Position numbers and translations under genes: made by a program
Shown here: positions 24,306-32,843 of the stretch, piece after piece
Layout: every line of letters starts with the position of its first letter
Numbering within the stretch: the stretch's first letter is position 1
Assembly (NCBI GenBank): GCA_903863315.1
Contig: CAIPBN010000374.1
Location: forward strand, 1-35,308
Direction: 5' to 3'
DNA from: an uncultured Verrucomicrobiota bacterium
GTDB taxonomy: Bacteria; Verrucomicrobiota; Verrucomicrobiia; Limisphaerales; SXTU01
Length of the DNA stretch: 35,308 nt
Notes under the pieces: generated by a model
The model's database searches: none
Told to the model about the DNA's origin: nothing
Seen by the model: the letters and a program-made list of their open reading frames with translations, nothing else

Positions 24306-24782
24306 GTGCCACCTTGTCTGGCCTTGAATTCGCCTGCTCCCGTTTCCCAACCTCCGCCGTTGCCAGGGCGGGTTTTAGTGGTGGATGACAACGAATCCAT
24401 CCGCGTGTTCCTTCGCCATTTCTTCAAACTCGAGGGGATACCAGTGGAGATCGTTGATTCACCAGCGCGGGCGCTGGAGCTGTTTCGAGCCGACCCCCAG
24501 CATTTTTCCATGCTGCTCACCGATTGTGAGATGCCGGGAATGAGCGGGCTGGAGCTGGCCCACGAAGTGCGCCAAGTGCGATTTGACCTGCCCATGGTCA
24601 TTTTTTCCACCTCGGTGACGGTGCTGGGGCCCAACCGCTTTCTCAGCCAGGGCTTCGTGGCGGCGTTGCCCAAGCCGGTGGCTTTGGATCGCTTGCGCAG
24701 GGCTGTGCGCGGGGTCTTGGATCCCGACTATCCTGCCAGGCAACCAGGCAGCCAGGCGTCGGTTGTTCCGGCGGCGAATTAA
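24306..24782 (+). CDS. Single-domain response regulator (orphan receiver)
   Basis: A stand-alone CheY-like receiver. The acidic pair lies in VLVVDDNES (residues 23-31), the phosphorylation site is D73 (LLTDCEMPG), the switch hydroxyl is S101 or T102 (IFSTS), and the lysine is K123 (LPKP). The protein has a proline-rich N-terminal tail of about 20 residues and a short C-terminal tail, with no output domain. The start is uncertain: GTG 24306 gives 158 residues and TTG 24324 gives 152; neither has a clear Shine-Dalgarno sequence. No kinase is adjacent. It may take phosphate from a kinase elsewhere, such as the GAF kinase or WspE in this window. Confidence 0.85.
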   Translation: MPPCLALNSPAPVSQPPPLPGRVLVVDDNESIRVFLRHFFKLEGIPVEIVDSPARALELFRADPQHFSMLLTDCEMPGMSGLELAHEVRQVRFDLPMVIFSTSVTVLGPNRFLSQGFVAALPKPVALDRLRRAVRGVLDPDYPARQPGSQASVVPAAN

Positions 24783-24864
24783 GTCCTGAACGGGCTTGGG
24801 ACAAACCCCGCCTTCTGGTTTCGGCATTTGCAACCCACCGCAGCCCGCCTACAGTCCGCGCGCT

Positions 24865-26064
24865 ATGAAAGCGGTGTTTGACCCAATCGAAGCTGCGCTC
24901 GCCGATCTCCGGCGTGGGCGGATGGTCATCGTGGTAGATGACGAGGATCGCGAAAACGAGGGCGACCTCATCCTTGCAGCGGAACACGCGACGCCAACGG
25001 CGGTGAACTTCATGGCCCGGTTTGGGCGCGGGCTCATCTGCGTGCCGACCGTGGGCGAGCGGCTCAAGCAACTGGGGGTCGAGCGCATGGTCACGCAGAA
25101 CCGCGAGACCTTCAAAACGGACTTCCAGGTGAGCGTGGACGCGGCGTCCGGCATCACTACCGGCATCAGCGCGGCGGACCGTGCCCGCACCATTCAAATC
25201 ATGGCGGATCCAACGGCCCTGCCGGACGATCTGGTCCAGCCGGGGCATGTGTTTCCGCTGCGGGCCAAGCCGGGCGGAGTGCTCCAGCGCGCCGGCCACA
25301 CCGAGGCGGCGGTGGACTTGGTGCGGCTGGCCGGTTGCCGGCCCGTCGGCGTGATCTGCGAGATCATGTCCGACGACGGCACGATGGCGCGGCTGCCAGA
25401 GCTGCGGAAGTTTGCCCGCAAGCACAAGCTGAGGATCTGCTCGATCGCAGATCTCATCAGCCACCGACGCTCCCGGGAAAAGCTCGTGGAGCATGTCGAG
25501 GTGGTGAAGATGCCGACGGATTACGGTGACTTCGATCTGCACCTTTACGTGTCGCGCACGGACGGCCAGAACCATCTCGCCTTGGTGAAGGGAGACGTCC
25601 GCGAGCAGTCTGACGTGCTCGTGCGCGTCCACAGCGAATGCCTCACGGGGGATGTCTTCGGCTCGCGCCGGTGCGACTGCGGACCGCAGTTGCATCAGGC
25701 CATGAAGCAGGTCGCCGCCGCCGGACGCGGGGTGATTCTCTACATGCGCCAGGAAGGCCGCGGCATCGGGCTGGGCCCGAAAATCCAGGCCTACAAATTG
25801 CAGGAAAAGGGCCTGGACACCGTGGAGGCGAATCAGAAGCTGGGTTACGCGATGGACCTGCGCGAGTATGGGCTGGGTGCCCAGATCCTGTGTGACCTCG
25901 GGTTGCAGACAATCCGGCTGCTGACGAACAACCCAAAGAAGATCGTCGGCCTCGAAGGCTACGGCCTGAAAATCGTGGAGCAGGTGCCCATCCGCGTCTC
26001 GCCCAACCCGCACAACGCCCGTTACCTCAAGACCAAGCGGGAGAAGCTTGGCCATCTGCTGTGA
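24865..26064 (+). CDS. ribBA: Bifunctional DHBP synthase / GTP cyclohydrolase II
   Basis: Makes both riboflavin precursors: 3,4-dihydroxy-2-butanone 4-phosphate from ribulose 5-phosphate (N-terminal half) and the pyrimidine precursor from GTP (C-terminal half). The 399-residue protein has DDEDRENEGD at 25-34 and RAGHTEAAVDL with H144 for the first activity. For the second it has the zinc cysteines C258, C269 and C271 (HSECLTGDVFGSRRCDCG) and RQEGRGIGL. LTNNPKK near the end is also typical. Both active sites look intact. ATG 24865 fits the family start. ribH follows 56 bases downstream. No FMN riboswitch was recognised in the 82-base gap upstream. Confidence 0.95.
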   Translation: MKAVFDPIEAALADLRRGRMVIVVDDEDRENEGDLILAAEHATPTAVNFMARFGRGLICVPTVGERLKQLGVERMVTQNRETFKTDFQVSVDAASGITTGISAADRARTIQIMADPTALPDDLVQPGHVFPLRAKPGGVLQRAGHTEAAVDLVRLAGCRPVGVICEIMSDDGTMARLPELRKFARKHKLRICSIADLISHRRSREKLVEHVEVVKMPTDYGDFDLHLYVSRTDGQNHLALVKGDVREQSDVLVRVHSECLTGDVFGSRRCDCGPQLHQAMKQVAAAGRGVILYMRQEGRGIGLGPKIQAYKLQEKGLDTVEANQKLGYAMDLREYGLGAQILCDLGLQTIRLLTNNPKKIVGLEGYGLKIVEQVPIRVSPNPHNARYLKTKREKLGHLL

Positions 26065-26120
26065 TACCGGTGGAGTAATTATGGTCGAAGAGATTTCTTC
26101 TCCCGGCCCGATCAACCCCC

Positions 26121-26612
26121 ATGCTAAAAAAGATCAAAGCCATCAAGTCAGCGGCGGGCGGCGGACGCTTCGCCATCGTCGCCTCCCAATACAATGCCCG
26201 CTACGTGGACGGAATGCTGCGCGCGGCGCGGGCGGAGCTGAAGCAGGCGGGAGCGGCGGAGGTTCAAGTGACGCGGGTGCCCGGAGCGTTTGAGATTCCC
26301 GTCGTTGCCGGCGTGCTCGCGCGCCAGACACCCCCGTGGGACGCGGTGATCTGTCTGGGCGTGATCCTGCAAGGCCAGACCTCACATGCGGAGCATGTCG
26401 GCGAGGCGGTGACGACTGGCTTGATGCAACTGGCCGTGGCGACCGGTGTGCCCATGATTCACGAGGTGCTGGTCTTCACCCACGAGGAGCAGGCCCGCGT
26501 GCGCTGTCTCAGCCAGGAATTCAACCGTGGCGCGGAGGCCGCTCAAACGGCGGTGAAGATGGCCCGGGTGATGGCCCAACTGGCCCCGGCCGAGAACGAT
26601 CTGCCGTTCTGA
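26121..26612 (+). CDS. ribH: 6,7-dimethyl-8-ribityllumazine synthase
   Basis: Condenses the two RibBA-derived branches into lumazine, the last intermediate before riboflavin. The 163-residue protein has the phosphate- and substrate-binding motifs SQYNARYVDGML, VPGAFEIP and GVILQGQTSHAEHV with catalytic H89. It probably forms pentamers or an icosahedral shell, as in the family. It lies 56 bases after ribBA in the same operon. ribD, ribE (riboflavin synthase) and nusB are not adjacent and must lie elsewhere. Confidence 0.95.
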   Translation: MLKKIKAIKSAAGGGRFAIVASQYNARYVDGMLRAARAELKQAGAAEVQVTRVPGAFEIPVVAGVLARQTPPWDAVICLGVILQGQTSHAEHVGEAVTTGLMQLAVATGVPMIHEVLVFTHEEQARVRCLSQEFNRGAEAAQTAVKMARVMAQLAPAENDLPF

Positions 26613-26656
26613 CGTGAACCCTGTGTGCGCGGCCAGCGCGGCTCCGGTGCCGTGGA

Positions 26657-27664
26657 CTAACGCTTCAAATAGTCGTGCAGGCGGAACCACTCTGCGGCGT
26701 CCTGCAACGCCTGGCGCGGCGGGGTTTGGGGCAGGCCCAGCTCGCGGATCGCCTTGGCGGGATTGAAGAACATCTTGTAGCGCGCCATGCGCACGCCGGC
26801 GAGCGGGGCCTTCGGCGGCTTGCCAGTCAGTTTGGAAATGCCTTCGTCCACATACGCTGCCAGGAGCGGAATGAAATACGGCAGCGCCAGCTTGGGCGCG
26901 GGGACGCCCGTGATGTCCTCCAGCACGGCAAAGGCCTCGCGCATTGTCCAGTTGCCTTCCGCGTTGCCAAGGATGTAGCGCTCGCCGATGCGGCCCTTCT
27001 CAGCGGCGAGGATGTGCCCGACGGCCACGTCACGGACATGCACCCAGTTCAGGCCGGTGTCGAGATAGGCTGGCATGGCGCGGTTCAGGAAATCGACGAT
27101 GACCTTGCCGGTGGGCGTCGGCTTCACGTCTCGCGGGCCGATGGGTGCGCTGGGATTGACGATGACGATGGGTAGCCCGCGCTTCACCAGCTCGCGGGCG
27201 ACGACTTCGGCCCGCCACTTCGAGAGCTTGTAGTGGTTGCTCATCTGCGCCTCGGAGACGGGTGTGTCCTCGTCGGTGGGCACCAGCCGACCATCCACTT
27301 CCTGAGGTAGGCCGATACAGCCAACAGTGCTGGTGTAAACGATGCGCGAGCAGTCGGCGAGGAAGGCGGTCTCCAGCACGTTGCGGGTGCCGTCCACATT
27401 CGCGGCATACATCGGCGCGTAATCGGGCAGCCAGAGGTGGTAGCTGGCGGCGACGTGGAAGCACCAGTCAAAGCCCTTCATCCCGGCTTCGAGCAGCTTG
27501 CGGTCGGCGATGTCCCCTTCGAGCAGTTCGTAGTCCGCGCCAGCGAGGCCGCGCAAATCCGCATCTTTCCGCGCCAGCACCCGGACGTCGTGCCCGCGGC
27601 GACAGAGCTCGTGAACGAGGTTGGCCCCAATGAATCCGGAGCCGCCAGTGACAAAACACTTCAT
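26657..27664 (-). CDS. hpnA: HpnA-like NAD-dependent epimerase (hopanoid-associated)
   Basis: An extended short-chain dehydrogenase of 335 residues. The nucleotide-binding motif TGGSGFIG is at 6-13 and the catalytic residues are Ser/Thr in YTSTVG (110-115) and Y145-x3-K149 (HYKLSK). NPSAPIGPRDVKPTPTGK, MPAYLDTGLNWVHV and GRIGERYILG are the wording of hopanoid-associated sugar epimerases (HpnA), which build hopanoid side groups. No squalene-hopene cyclase or other hpn gene is in the window, so the hopanoid role is inferred from sequence alone; a dihydroflavonol-4-reductase-like role is the alternative. It converges with ribH, 44 bases apart. Confidence 0.75.
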   Translation of the reverse strand: MKCFVTGGSGFIGANLVHELCRRGHDVRVLARKDADLRGLAGADYELLEGDIADRKLLEAGMKGFDWCFHVAASYHLWLPDYAPMYAANVDGTRNVLETAFLADCSRIVYTSTVGCIGLPQEVDGRLVPTDEDTPVSEAQMSNHYKLSKWRAEVVARELVKRGLPIVIVNPSAPIGPRDVKPTPTGKVIVDFLNRAMPAYLDTGLNWVHVRDVAVGHILAAEKGRIGERYILGNAEGNWTMREAFAVLEDITGVPAPKLALPYFIPLLAAYVDEGISKLTGKPPKAPLAGVRMARYKMFFNPAKAIRELGLPQTPPRQALQDAAEWFRLHDYLKR

Positions 27665-27859
27665 GTTGGCTTGCGCCGAGGCGCAAATGGGCGGGCAGCT
27701 TGGCGGGTGGCCAACAGTCGCACAAGCCTAACAGAGGCCAGTCTGGAGACCCGCAGAACTGGGCTCAACCGCAGGTTAAAACTTCAACGAGGACGGCGGC
27801 CGAAGGCGATGCGAAGCCAGCCGCTCGTTGCAGCTTAGGCGTCGGTCAGAGAAGGGAAG

Positions 27860-28756
27860 TTAGAACCGTCCGTTGAGGGACAGGCCGACGTAGCCGGCTC
27901 CGTTGTCGCTGAGCTGGGTGTCCGCCTGATAATAAACCCAGCGGCGGTCGAGCACATAGCCACCCTCAAAACCGAGGTTGAAGTGACGGTTGAAGCGATA
28001 TTGAAAGCCGCCGCCCAGCCGCCACTCCCGGTAGTCGAGCATCCGGCCATCCAACGCCGGGTTGGCAGCGGTGCGGGTGCCGTTGTCGCGCGCGGTGCGG
28101 TAGGCAACCTGACGCCACTCCGCGCCGGCGAAGAGCAGCAGATCCTCGCTGGCCTGCAACTCGATTTGCGGCCGGGGCATGACGAGGTTCAACGTCCAGT
28201 TGTCAGCGAAACGCCAGCGCACCCCGGGGCCGCCCAGCACACTGTATTGGGAGCGGAGATCGACATAGACGCCCAGCATCCACAGCAGGTCCTCGTTTGC
28301 CTCCCAGGCCAGCACCGCGTTGAATGGCACGTTCACATCGCCCCAGCTCAAGTCCAAGAAATCGCTGTAAATGCCCGGCCGGGCGTTGGCCCAGAAGGAA
28401 AGATCCTTCAACAGGGACCAGTTGCCGGTGAGCTGCAGGCCGACGTTGCCCAGCACCTTGGGAATGGGCATGCCGGGAGGCGTGTCGAAATCATTGCGCC
28501 GATACTCGGCGGCCACGCGGTAGGAGAAGTTGTCCGTGGGCCGGGCCGCCCAGCCGACCACGAGCCGCGTTTGCACGGCTTCCACGGTGCCGAGCCGAGC
28601 CTGCCCGAGCGAAATGCGGGAATCAGAGGTGTAGGCGGCGGCGGCCTCATACTCCAGTTGGGGAACGGTCCGGGGCGGGGCATGCCAGAAGTCCGCGTGG
28701 GCAGCCATGGTGGAACACATCAATGCCAGCCCAATAAGCGTCCGTTTCATGCTCAT
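27860..28756 (-). CDS. Outer membrane beta-barrel protein, DUF6268-like
   Basis: A 298-residue protein with a signal peptide (MKRTLIGLALMCSTMAAHA, cleaved before DFW). The remainder is alternating aromatic and polar residues typical of beta-strands, and it ends in phenylalanine (SLNGRF), the usual outer-membrane sorting signal. The overall pattern (LEYEAAAAYTSDSRISLGQA, PRPQIELQASEDLLLFAGAE, FNLGFEGGYVLDRRWVYY) matches DUF6268-type barrels of Verrucomicrobia. Function unknown. ATG 28756 or 28750 fits the signal peptide; a longer reading from 28846 would bury it behind about 30 non-hydrophobic residues. The 195-bp gap to hpnA holds nothing recognisable. Confidence 0.75.
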   Translation of the reverse strand: MSMKRTLIGLALMCSTMAAHADFWHAPPRTVPQLEYEAAAAYTSDSRISLGQARLGTVEAVQTRLVVGWAARPTDNFSYRVAAEYRRNDFDTPPGMPIPKVLGNVGLQLTGNWSLLKDLSFWANARPGIYSDFLDLSWGDVNVPFNAVLAWEANEDLLWMLGVYVDLRSQYSVLGGPGVRWRFADNWTLNLVMPRPQIELQASEDLLLFAGAEWRQVAYRTARDNGTRTAANPALDGRMLDYREWRLGGGFQYRFNRHFNLGFEGGYVLDRRWVYYQADTQLSDNGAGYVGLSLNGRF

Positions 28757-28923
28757 GCAGGGCAGAGGATGATCAAACGCAACGGACTTGGCAAGGCACG
28801 GGTTCAGCGGATTTGGGCAGCCCTCGGGATCCGGAGCGGGCACCATTTTGATTGTCGGCCTTGGGAATTGTGACTACACAGCATGGACGTGGTGCGGTTC
28901 GCACTGCGGTGGTTTTCCTTTGC

Positions 28924-29517
28924 ATGAAGCTGCTAGTTGCCGACGACGATCCAATTATCCGACAGGTGATGATGAACCTGCTCTCGAAATGGGGATACGG
29001 CGTGGTTCCCACGACAAACGGGGCGGAGGCTTGGGAGGTGCTCCAGCACGACACCAGCCTGCGGGTCGGCCTATTCGATTGGTTCATGCCGGAAGTCAAC
29101 GGCATGGAGCTGACCCGCCGCATCCGGGAGGCAAACATCGCGCCGTTTTACGTCATCCTCATCACGGCCCGCGGTGGAAAGGACAGCCTGCTGGAAGCGC
29201 TCGACGCCGGGGCCAATGACTTCATCAGCAAGCCCTTCGACAAGGAGGTGTTGCAGGCCCGGATCAAGGTGGCGACACAGGCCGTGGAATTGCAGTCCTA
29301 CTTGATTCAACGTCTCTCCGACGCCGAGGCCCAGCTCCAGAGCATTGCGCAGTTCAAGCACTTCATCCCCGTGTGCAGCATTTGTGGCCAGGCGCGCGAT
29401 TTGCACGATCAATGGCACAAGATCGCGCTGCCCTTCTCGACGCAGACCGGGGAGACGGAGTTTCACACCTGCTGCCCGGATTGCCGCGCCAAGATGGACC
29501 GGGTGCGCTCGTCGTAG
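28924..29517 (+). CDS. Response regulator with a C-terminal cysteine-rich tail
   Basis: A 197-residue protein. The receiver covers 1-120: acidic pocket VADDDP, phosphorylation site D52 (LFDWFMPEVNG), T81 (LITA) and K103 (ISKPF). A short helix (about 118-145) leads to a tail with C151 and C154 (PVCSICGQARDL), a conserved tryptophan, and C183, C184 and C187 (FHTCCPDC). This tail corresponds to a CxxC-KxIRD...GYW...HxxCPxC segment recalled from many PAS-containing and receiver proteins; metal binding by the cysteines is likely but unproven. ATG 28924 is chosen over GTG-type starts upstream because the receiver begins MKLLVADDD. It diverges from the outer membrane gene and converges with mqnD. 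Confidence 0.85.
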   Translation: MKLLVADDDPIIRQVMMNLLSKWGYGVVPTTNGAEAWEVLQHDTSLRVGLFDWFMPEVNGMELTRRIREANIAPFYVILITARGGKDSLLEALDAGANDFISKPFDKEVLQARIKVATQAVELQSYLIQRLSDAEAQLQSIAQFKHFIPVCSICGQARDLHDQWHKIALPFSTQTGETEFHTCCPDCRAKMDRVRSS

Positions 29518-29526
29518 GCGCGGGCG

Positions 29527-30378
29527 TCAGAGCACGAACTCCAGCTCCGGCTGGCTGGGGATGAGCCCCTGTTTGGCCGCCTCCCCGAGAAACCGCCGGA
29601 TCGCCTCGCGACCCCGCTCGCCGTAGTCCATGGTCCAGTGGTTCACATACATCCCCACGAACTTGTCCGCGAGCTCCTGTCCCATGCCCCGCGCCCAGCG
29701 CAGGGAGTGCTTCACCGCCTCCGCACGGTGCGCCAGGCTGTATTGAATGCTGGCCGTCAGCAGGTCGGAAATCACCTTGCGCTCGGCGGGCGGGATGCGC
29801 TTGTGGATGACGTTGCCGCCGAGGGGCAGCGGCAGGCCATCGTGCTCCCGTCCCCACCAGGCACCCAGGTCCTCGCAGAGATGAAAGCCTTGCTTTTCAA
29901 AGGTGAGCTGACCCTCGTGAATGATGAGCCCCACGTCGGCCACGCCGTTTTGCACCGCCTCGAAGATCAGATCGAACGGCACCACCACATGCTCGAATTC
30001 ACGCGCCGGCCGGCCCAGGTAAAGCTGCAACGCGAGGAACGCGCTGGTCATGCGGCCCGGCACCGCGATCCGGCGCGTCGCGATGGCGTCGCGCGTCAGC
30101 GGGCGCTTGGCCACCAGCATCGGACCGTAGCCATCGCCCATGCTCGCCCCGCTGGGCAGGAGCGCATACTGGCTGCTGATGTGCGCGTAGGCGTGGATGC
30201 TCACAGCGGAAATGTCCAGCTCGCCCCTGAGCGCGCGCTCGTTGAGCGTCTGGATGTCCTGAAGGATGTGCTCAAACCGGTAGCCAGGGGAGGGAATCAG
30301 ATCCTTCGCGAGGGCATAAAACATGAAGGCGTCATCCGGGTCGGGTGAGTGGCCGAGGGTGAGCGTGCGTTGTTCCAT
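29527..30378 (-). CDS. mqnD: 1,4-dihydroxy-6-naphthoate synthase (futalosine pathway)
   Basis: Converts cyclic dehypoxanthine futalosine to 1,4-dihydroxy-6-naphthoate in the menaquinone route that does not use the Men enzymes. The 283-residue protein begins TLTLGHSPDPDDAFMFYAL, the MqnD signature. It continues with LNERALRGELDISAVS, the catalytic-histidine region LIIHEGQLTF, and GGNVIHKRI. ATG 30378 gives the family length; the longer frame adds 22 unrelated residues. No mqnA, mqnB or mqnC is adjacent, which is common because these genes are often scattered. The upstream wspE gene ends 91 bases away. Confidence 0.93.
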   Translation of the reverse strand: MEQRTLTLGHSPDPDDAFMFYALAKDLIPSPGYRFEHILQDIQTLNERALRGELDISAVSIHAYAHISSQYALLPSGASMGDGYGPMLVAKRPLTRDAIATRRIAVPGRMTSAFLALQLYLGRPAREFEHVVVPFDLIFEAVQNGVADVGLIIHEGQLTFEKQGFHLCEDLGAWWGREHDGLPLPLGGNVIHKRIPPAERKVISDLLTASIQYSLAHRAEAVKHSLRWARGMGQELADKFVGMYVNHWTMDYGERGREAIRRFLGEAAKQGLIPSQPELEFVL

Positions 30379-30469
30379 ACGGGGAAAATGTCCGCTGGCA
30401 CCCTCCGGCTTGTCGAGCGGAGAAACTGCCAGAGCGCCGTCCACGATCCGGAGCTGCGGACCTGGCTGG

Positions 30470-32824
30470 CTACTTCACCGGGTGACCGATGAGATCCTCA
30501 ACGCCCTGCAGGAACGTCGCATCCTGGAAGCTGCCCTTGGTGAGGAAAACATCCACCCCGGCCCGCAGCCCGCGCTGGCGGTCCTCCTCGCGTTCCTTGT
30601 AGGTGATCATCATGACCGGCAGCACCCGCAGACGGACATCCTGCTTGATCAGGCGCGTCAGCTCGGACCCGTCCATGCGCGGCATGTCCATGTCCGTGAT
30701 GACGAGGTCAAAGGCCCCGGTGCGCACGGCATTCCAGCCATCCATGCCATCCACTGCTACGCTCACCTCGTAACCCTGCTCCTGCAGCAGCTTGCGTTCG
30801 AGCTCCCGCACCGTGAGCGAATCGTCCACCACCAGCACCCGTTGCCGGCGGCGGGCGAATGCCCCGCCCGCTCCCGCTCCGCTCAATCCGCCCGCGTCTC
30901 CGGTCGAGAGAATCCGTTCGGCGGACAACAGCACATCATCCACATCCAGCAGCAACACCGGCGCGCCCTCCTCCATCAACGCTCCGGCAGCGATGTCGCG
31001 GATCTTGCCCAGCTTCGGATCCAGCGGCAGCACCACCAGCTCGCGCTCGCCCGCGAATCGGTCCACCACCAGGCCCACGCAACGATCCCGCTCGCCCAGG
31101 ACAATGACCGGCAGCTCGCCGTTCAAACCGGCGGGTGCGTCGCGTTCCAGCACCTGATGCGCCGTCACCAGGGAAACCCGCCGGCCCTCGTGCAGGAAAG
31201 TCTGCTGGGCCGGTCCCGTCTCCAAGGTTGTCCGATCCACCTTCAAGGTGCGGCTGACCGCGGCCAGCGGCACCGCGTAGGGCTCGCCCGCCACCTCCAC
31301 CAGCAGCGTGCGGATCACGGACAGCGTCAGCGGCAACTGCATCTGAAACCGGGTGCCGGCCCCGGGCGTGGAAGTCACCCGCACTGCTCCGCGCACGCCC
31401 TTGACCACGTTCATCACGATGTCCAAGCCCACGCCGCGACCGGACATCTCCGTCACCTCCTCTTTCGTGGAAAAGCCCGGCAGGAACAGGAACTCCAGCA
31501 GCTCCGCCTCGCTCAACTGCGTGGCCGTGCCGGCGGCGATGAGCCCTTTGCGCACGATGGAGCGCCGCAGATGATCGTAATCCACGCCGCGTCCGTCGTC
31601 CGCGACGGAGACGAGCAGCTTGCCGTTGCTGTGGCGGGCCTCCAGCGTGAGCCGGCCGGCCCGCGACTTGCCCTTGCTCACCCGGTCGTCGGGAAACTCC
31701 ATCCCGTGGTCCAGTGCATTGCGCAGCAATTGCGTGATGAGCGGTTCCAGCTTTTCCAGGATGTCGCGGTCCACCTGCGTGTCTTCGCCAAGGATTTCCA
31801 ACGTCACTTCCTTGCCCAGCCGTTTGGACAGATCGCGCACCATGCGGGGGAAACCTTGGATGCCATCGGCGAAGGGCCGCATGCGGCAGGCCAGCGTCGC
31901 GCCATACATGCGTCCCGAGAGGTTCGAGGAGCGCCGCCCCAGGTTTTCCAGATCCACCAGTTGATGGCCGAGATACTGGCGCGCGCCCGTGAGGTGGGTC
32001 TGCAAGGCATGCAGCCGGTCGCGCAAGGCGTCGTCCACCATCGGCGTGGGCAGCGCCTCGCGAAGATGATCGAAGGCCTCGCTGACCTCCCCCAGTTGAC
32101 GCTTCAAGCGCAGCAACGCCTCGGAAAAAGGCCGCAGCCGCCGGGCTTCCACCTGGGCTTCCCCCGCCAGCGCGAGCAGGCGGTTCAGGCTGTCCGCCGT
32201 GATGCGCAGTGAGCGCTCCTGTTCCTCGGCGCTTGGGCTGGGGCCGGCTGGCTGCCCCCCGGCGGCCGGGCTGCCGGAGGGGGCTTGGGCCGCTCCGCCC
32301 GGGCCGCCGCCCTGCGCGAACTTCTCCGCCTGGTCATGCACCTCCATCAACGCCGCGACACTGCTGAGGAACTGGCTGACTTCCGGCGCGTGCGTCGTGC
32401 TCCATTCCTCGATCTGCGCCTCCGGCGTGTGGGCGATGCGGTTCAGCAGATCCACGCCCTCCAGCATCATGTCCACCAGCAGCGTGGTGAAGGCGGTCTG
32501 GCCGCGATACTTGGGTGCGAGATCCGCCCGGTCCAGCAGCCCGGCGACGGGCTTTTTGTCCAGCGGCACGGGGCTTTTCTGCACGGCGACAAAGGCGTCC
32601 TCCATCGCGTGCGCTACCCGGACGGCAGCATCAAGGCCAACGATGCGCGCGGCTCCCTTGAGCGAGTGGGCGGCGCGCATGAGTGACTCCAACTGCGCGG
32701 GGCTGGCATCCTTCTCCAGCCCGAGCAGCCCGGAGTTCAGCACGGCCTGCTGGTTTTCGGCCTCGGCCTTGAACAGGTCGAGCATCGAAAAGCTGCTGAG
32801 GTCGTCAGGGAGGTTGTTGCTCAC
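30470..32824 (-). CDS. wspE: CheA-type hybrid kinase with receiver domain, WspE-like
   Basis: The kinase of a Wsp-type chemosensory array. The 784-residue protein has an Hpt domain (phosphorylated H53 in AAHSLKGAAR), then a region with no obvious CheY-binding P2. The dimerisation and ATPase domains contain NALDHGMEFPDD, DDGRGVD and GRGVGLDIV. A CheW-like domain (about 500-640) and a C-terminal receiver (about 670-784) follow, with D711 (ITDMDMPRMDG) and TYK and TKGS motifs. This layout and the LTKGSFQD ending match Pseudomonas WspE. The start is GTG 32824; no clear Shine-Dalgarno sequence. It is the last visible gene of the operon, with no cheB or wspR after it. Confidence 0.88.
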   Translation of the reverse strand: MSNNLPDDLSSFSMLDLFKAEAENQQAVLNSGLLGLEKDASPAQLESLMRAAHSLKGAARIVGLDAAVRVAHAMEDAFVAVQKSPVPLDKKPVAGLLDRADLAPKYRGQTAFTTLLVDMMLEGVDLLNRIAHTPEAQIEEWSTTHAPEVSQFLSSVAALMEVHDQAEKFAQGGGPGGAAQAPSGSPAAGGQPAGPSPSAEEQERSLRITADSLNRLLALAGEAQVEARRLRPFSEALLRLKRQLGEVSEAFDHLREALPTPMVDDALRDRLHALQTHLTGARQYLGHQLVDLENLGRRSSNLSGRMYGATLACRMRPFADGIQGFPRMVRDLSKRLGKEVTLEILGEDTQVDRDILEKLEPLITQLLRNALDHGMEFPDDRVSKGKSRAGRLTLEARHSNGKLLVSVADDGRGVDYDHLRRSIVRKGLIAAGTATQLSEAELLEFLFLPGFSTKEEVTEMSGRGVGLDIVMNVVKGVRGAVRVTSTPGAGTRFQMQLPLTLSVIRTLLVEVAGEPYAVPLAAVSRTLKVDRTTLETGPAQQTFLHEGRRVSLVTAHQVLERDAPAGLNGELPVIVLGERDRCVGLVVDRFAGERELVVLPLDPKLGKIRDIAAGALMEEGAPVLLLDVDDVLLSAERILSTGDAGGLSGAGAGGAFARRRQRVLVVDDSLTVRELERKLLQEQGYEVSVAVDGMDGWNAVRTGAFDLVITDMDMPRMDGSELTRLIKQDVRLRVLPVMMITYKEREEDRQRGLRAGVDVFLTKGSFQDATFLQGVEDLIGHPVK

Positions 32825-32843
32825 GGCACAAGTGTCGGCGGGT

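Noticed and set aside
24783..24864. FMN riboswitch upstream of ribBA
   Set aside because: The gap is only 82 bases and none of the conserved RFN-element segments is visible.
28757..28923. Promoter for the cysteine-tailed receiver gene in the divergent gap
   Set aside because: A TTGATT hexamer is present, but no acceptable -10 lies at a normal distance, so no site is called.
30323..32212. 629-codon open frame on plus opposite wspE
   Set aside because: Antisense to wspE; the translation is His- and Gln-rich without domains.
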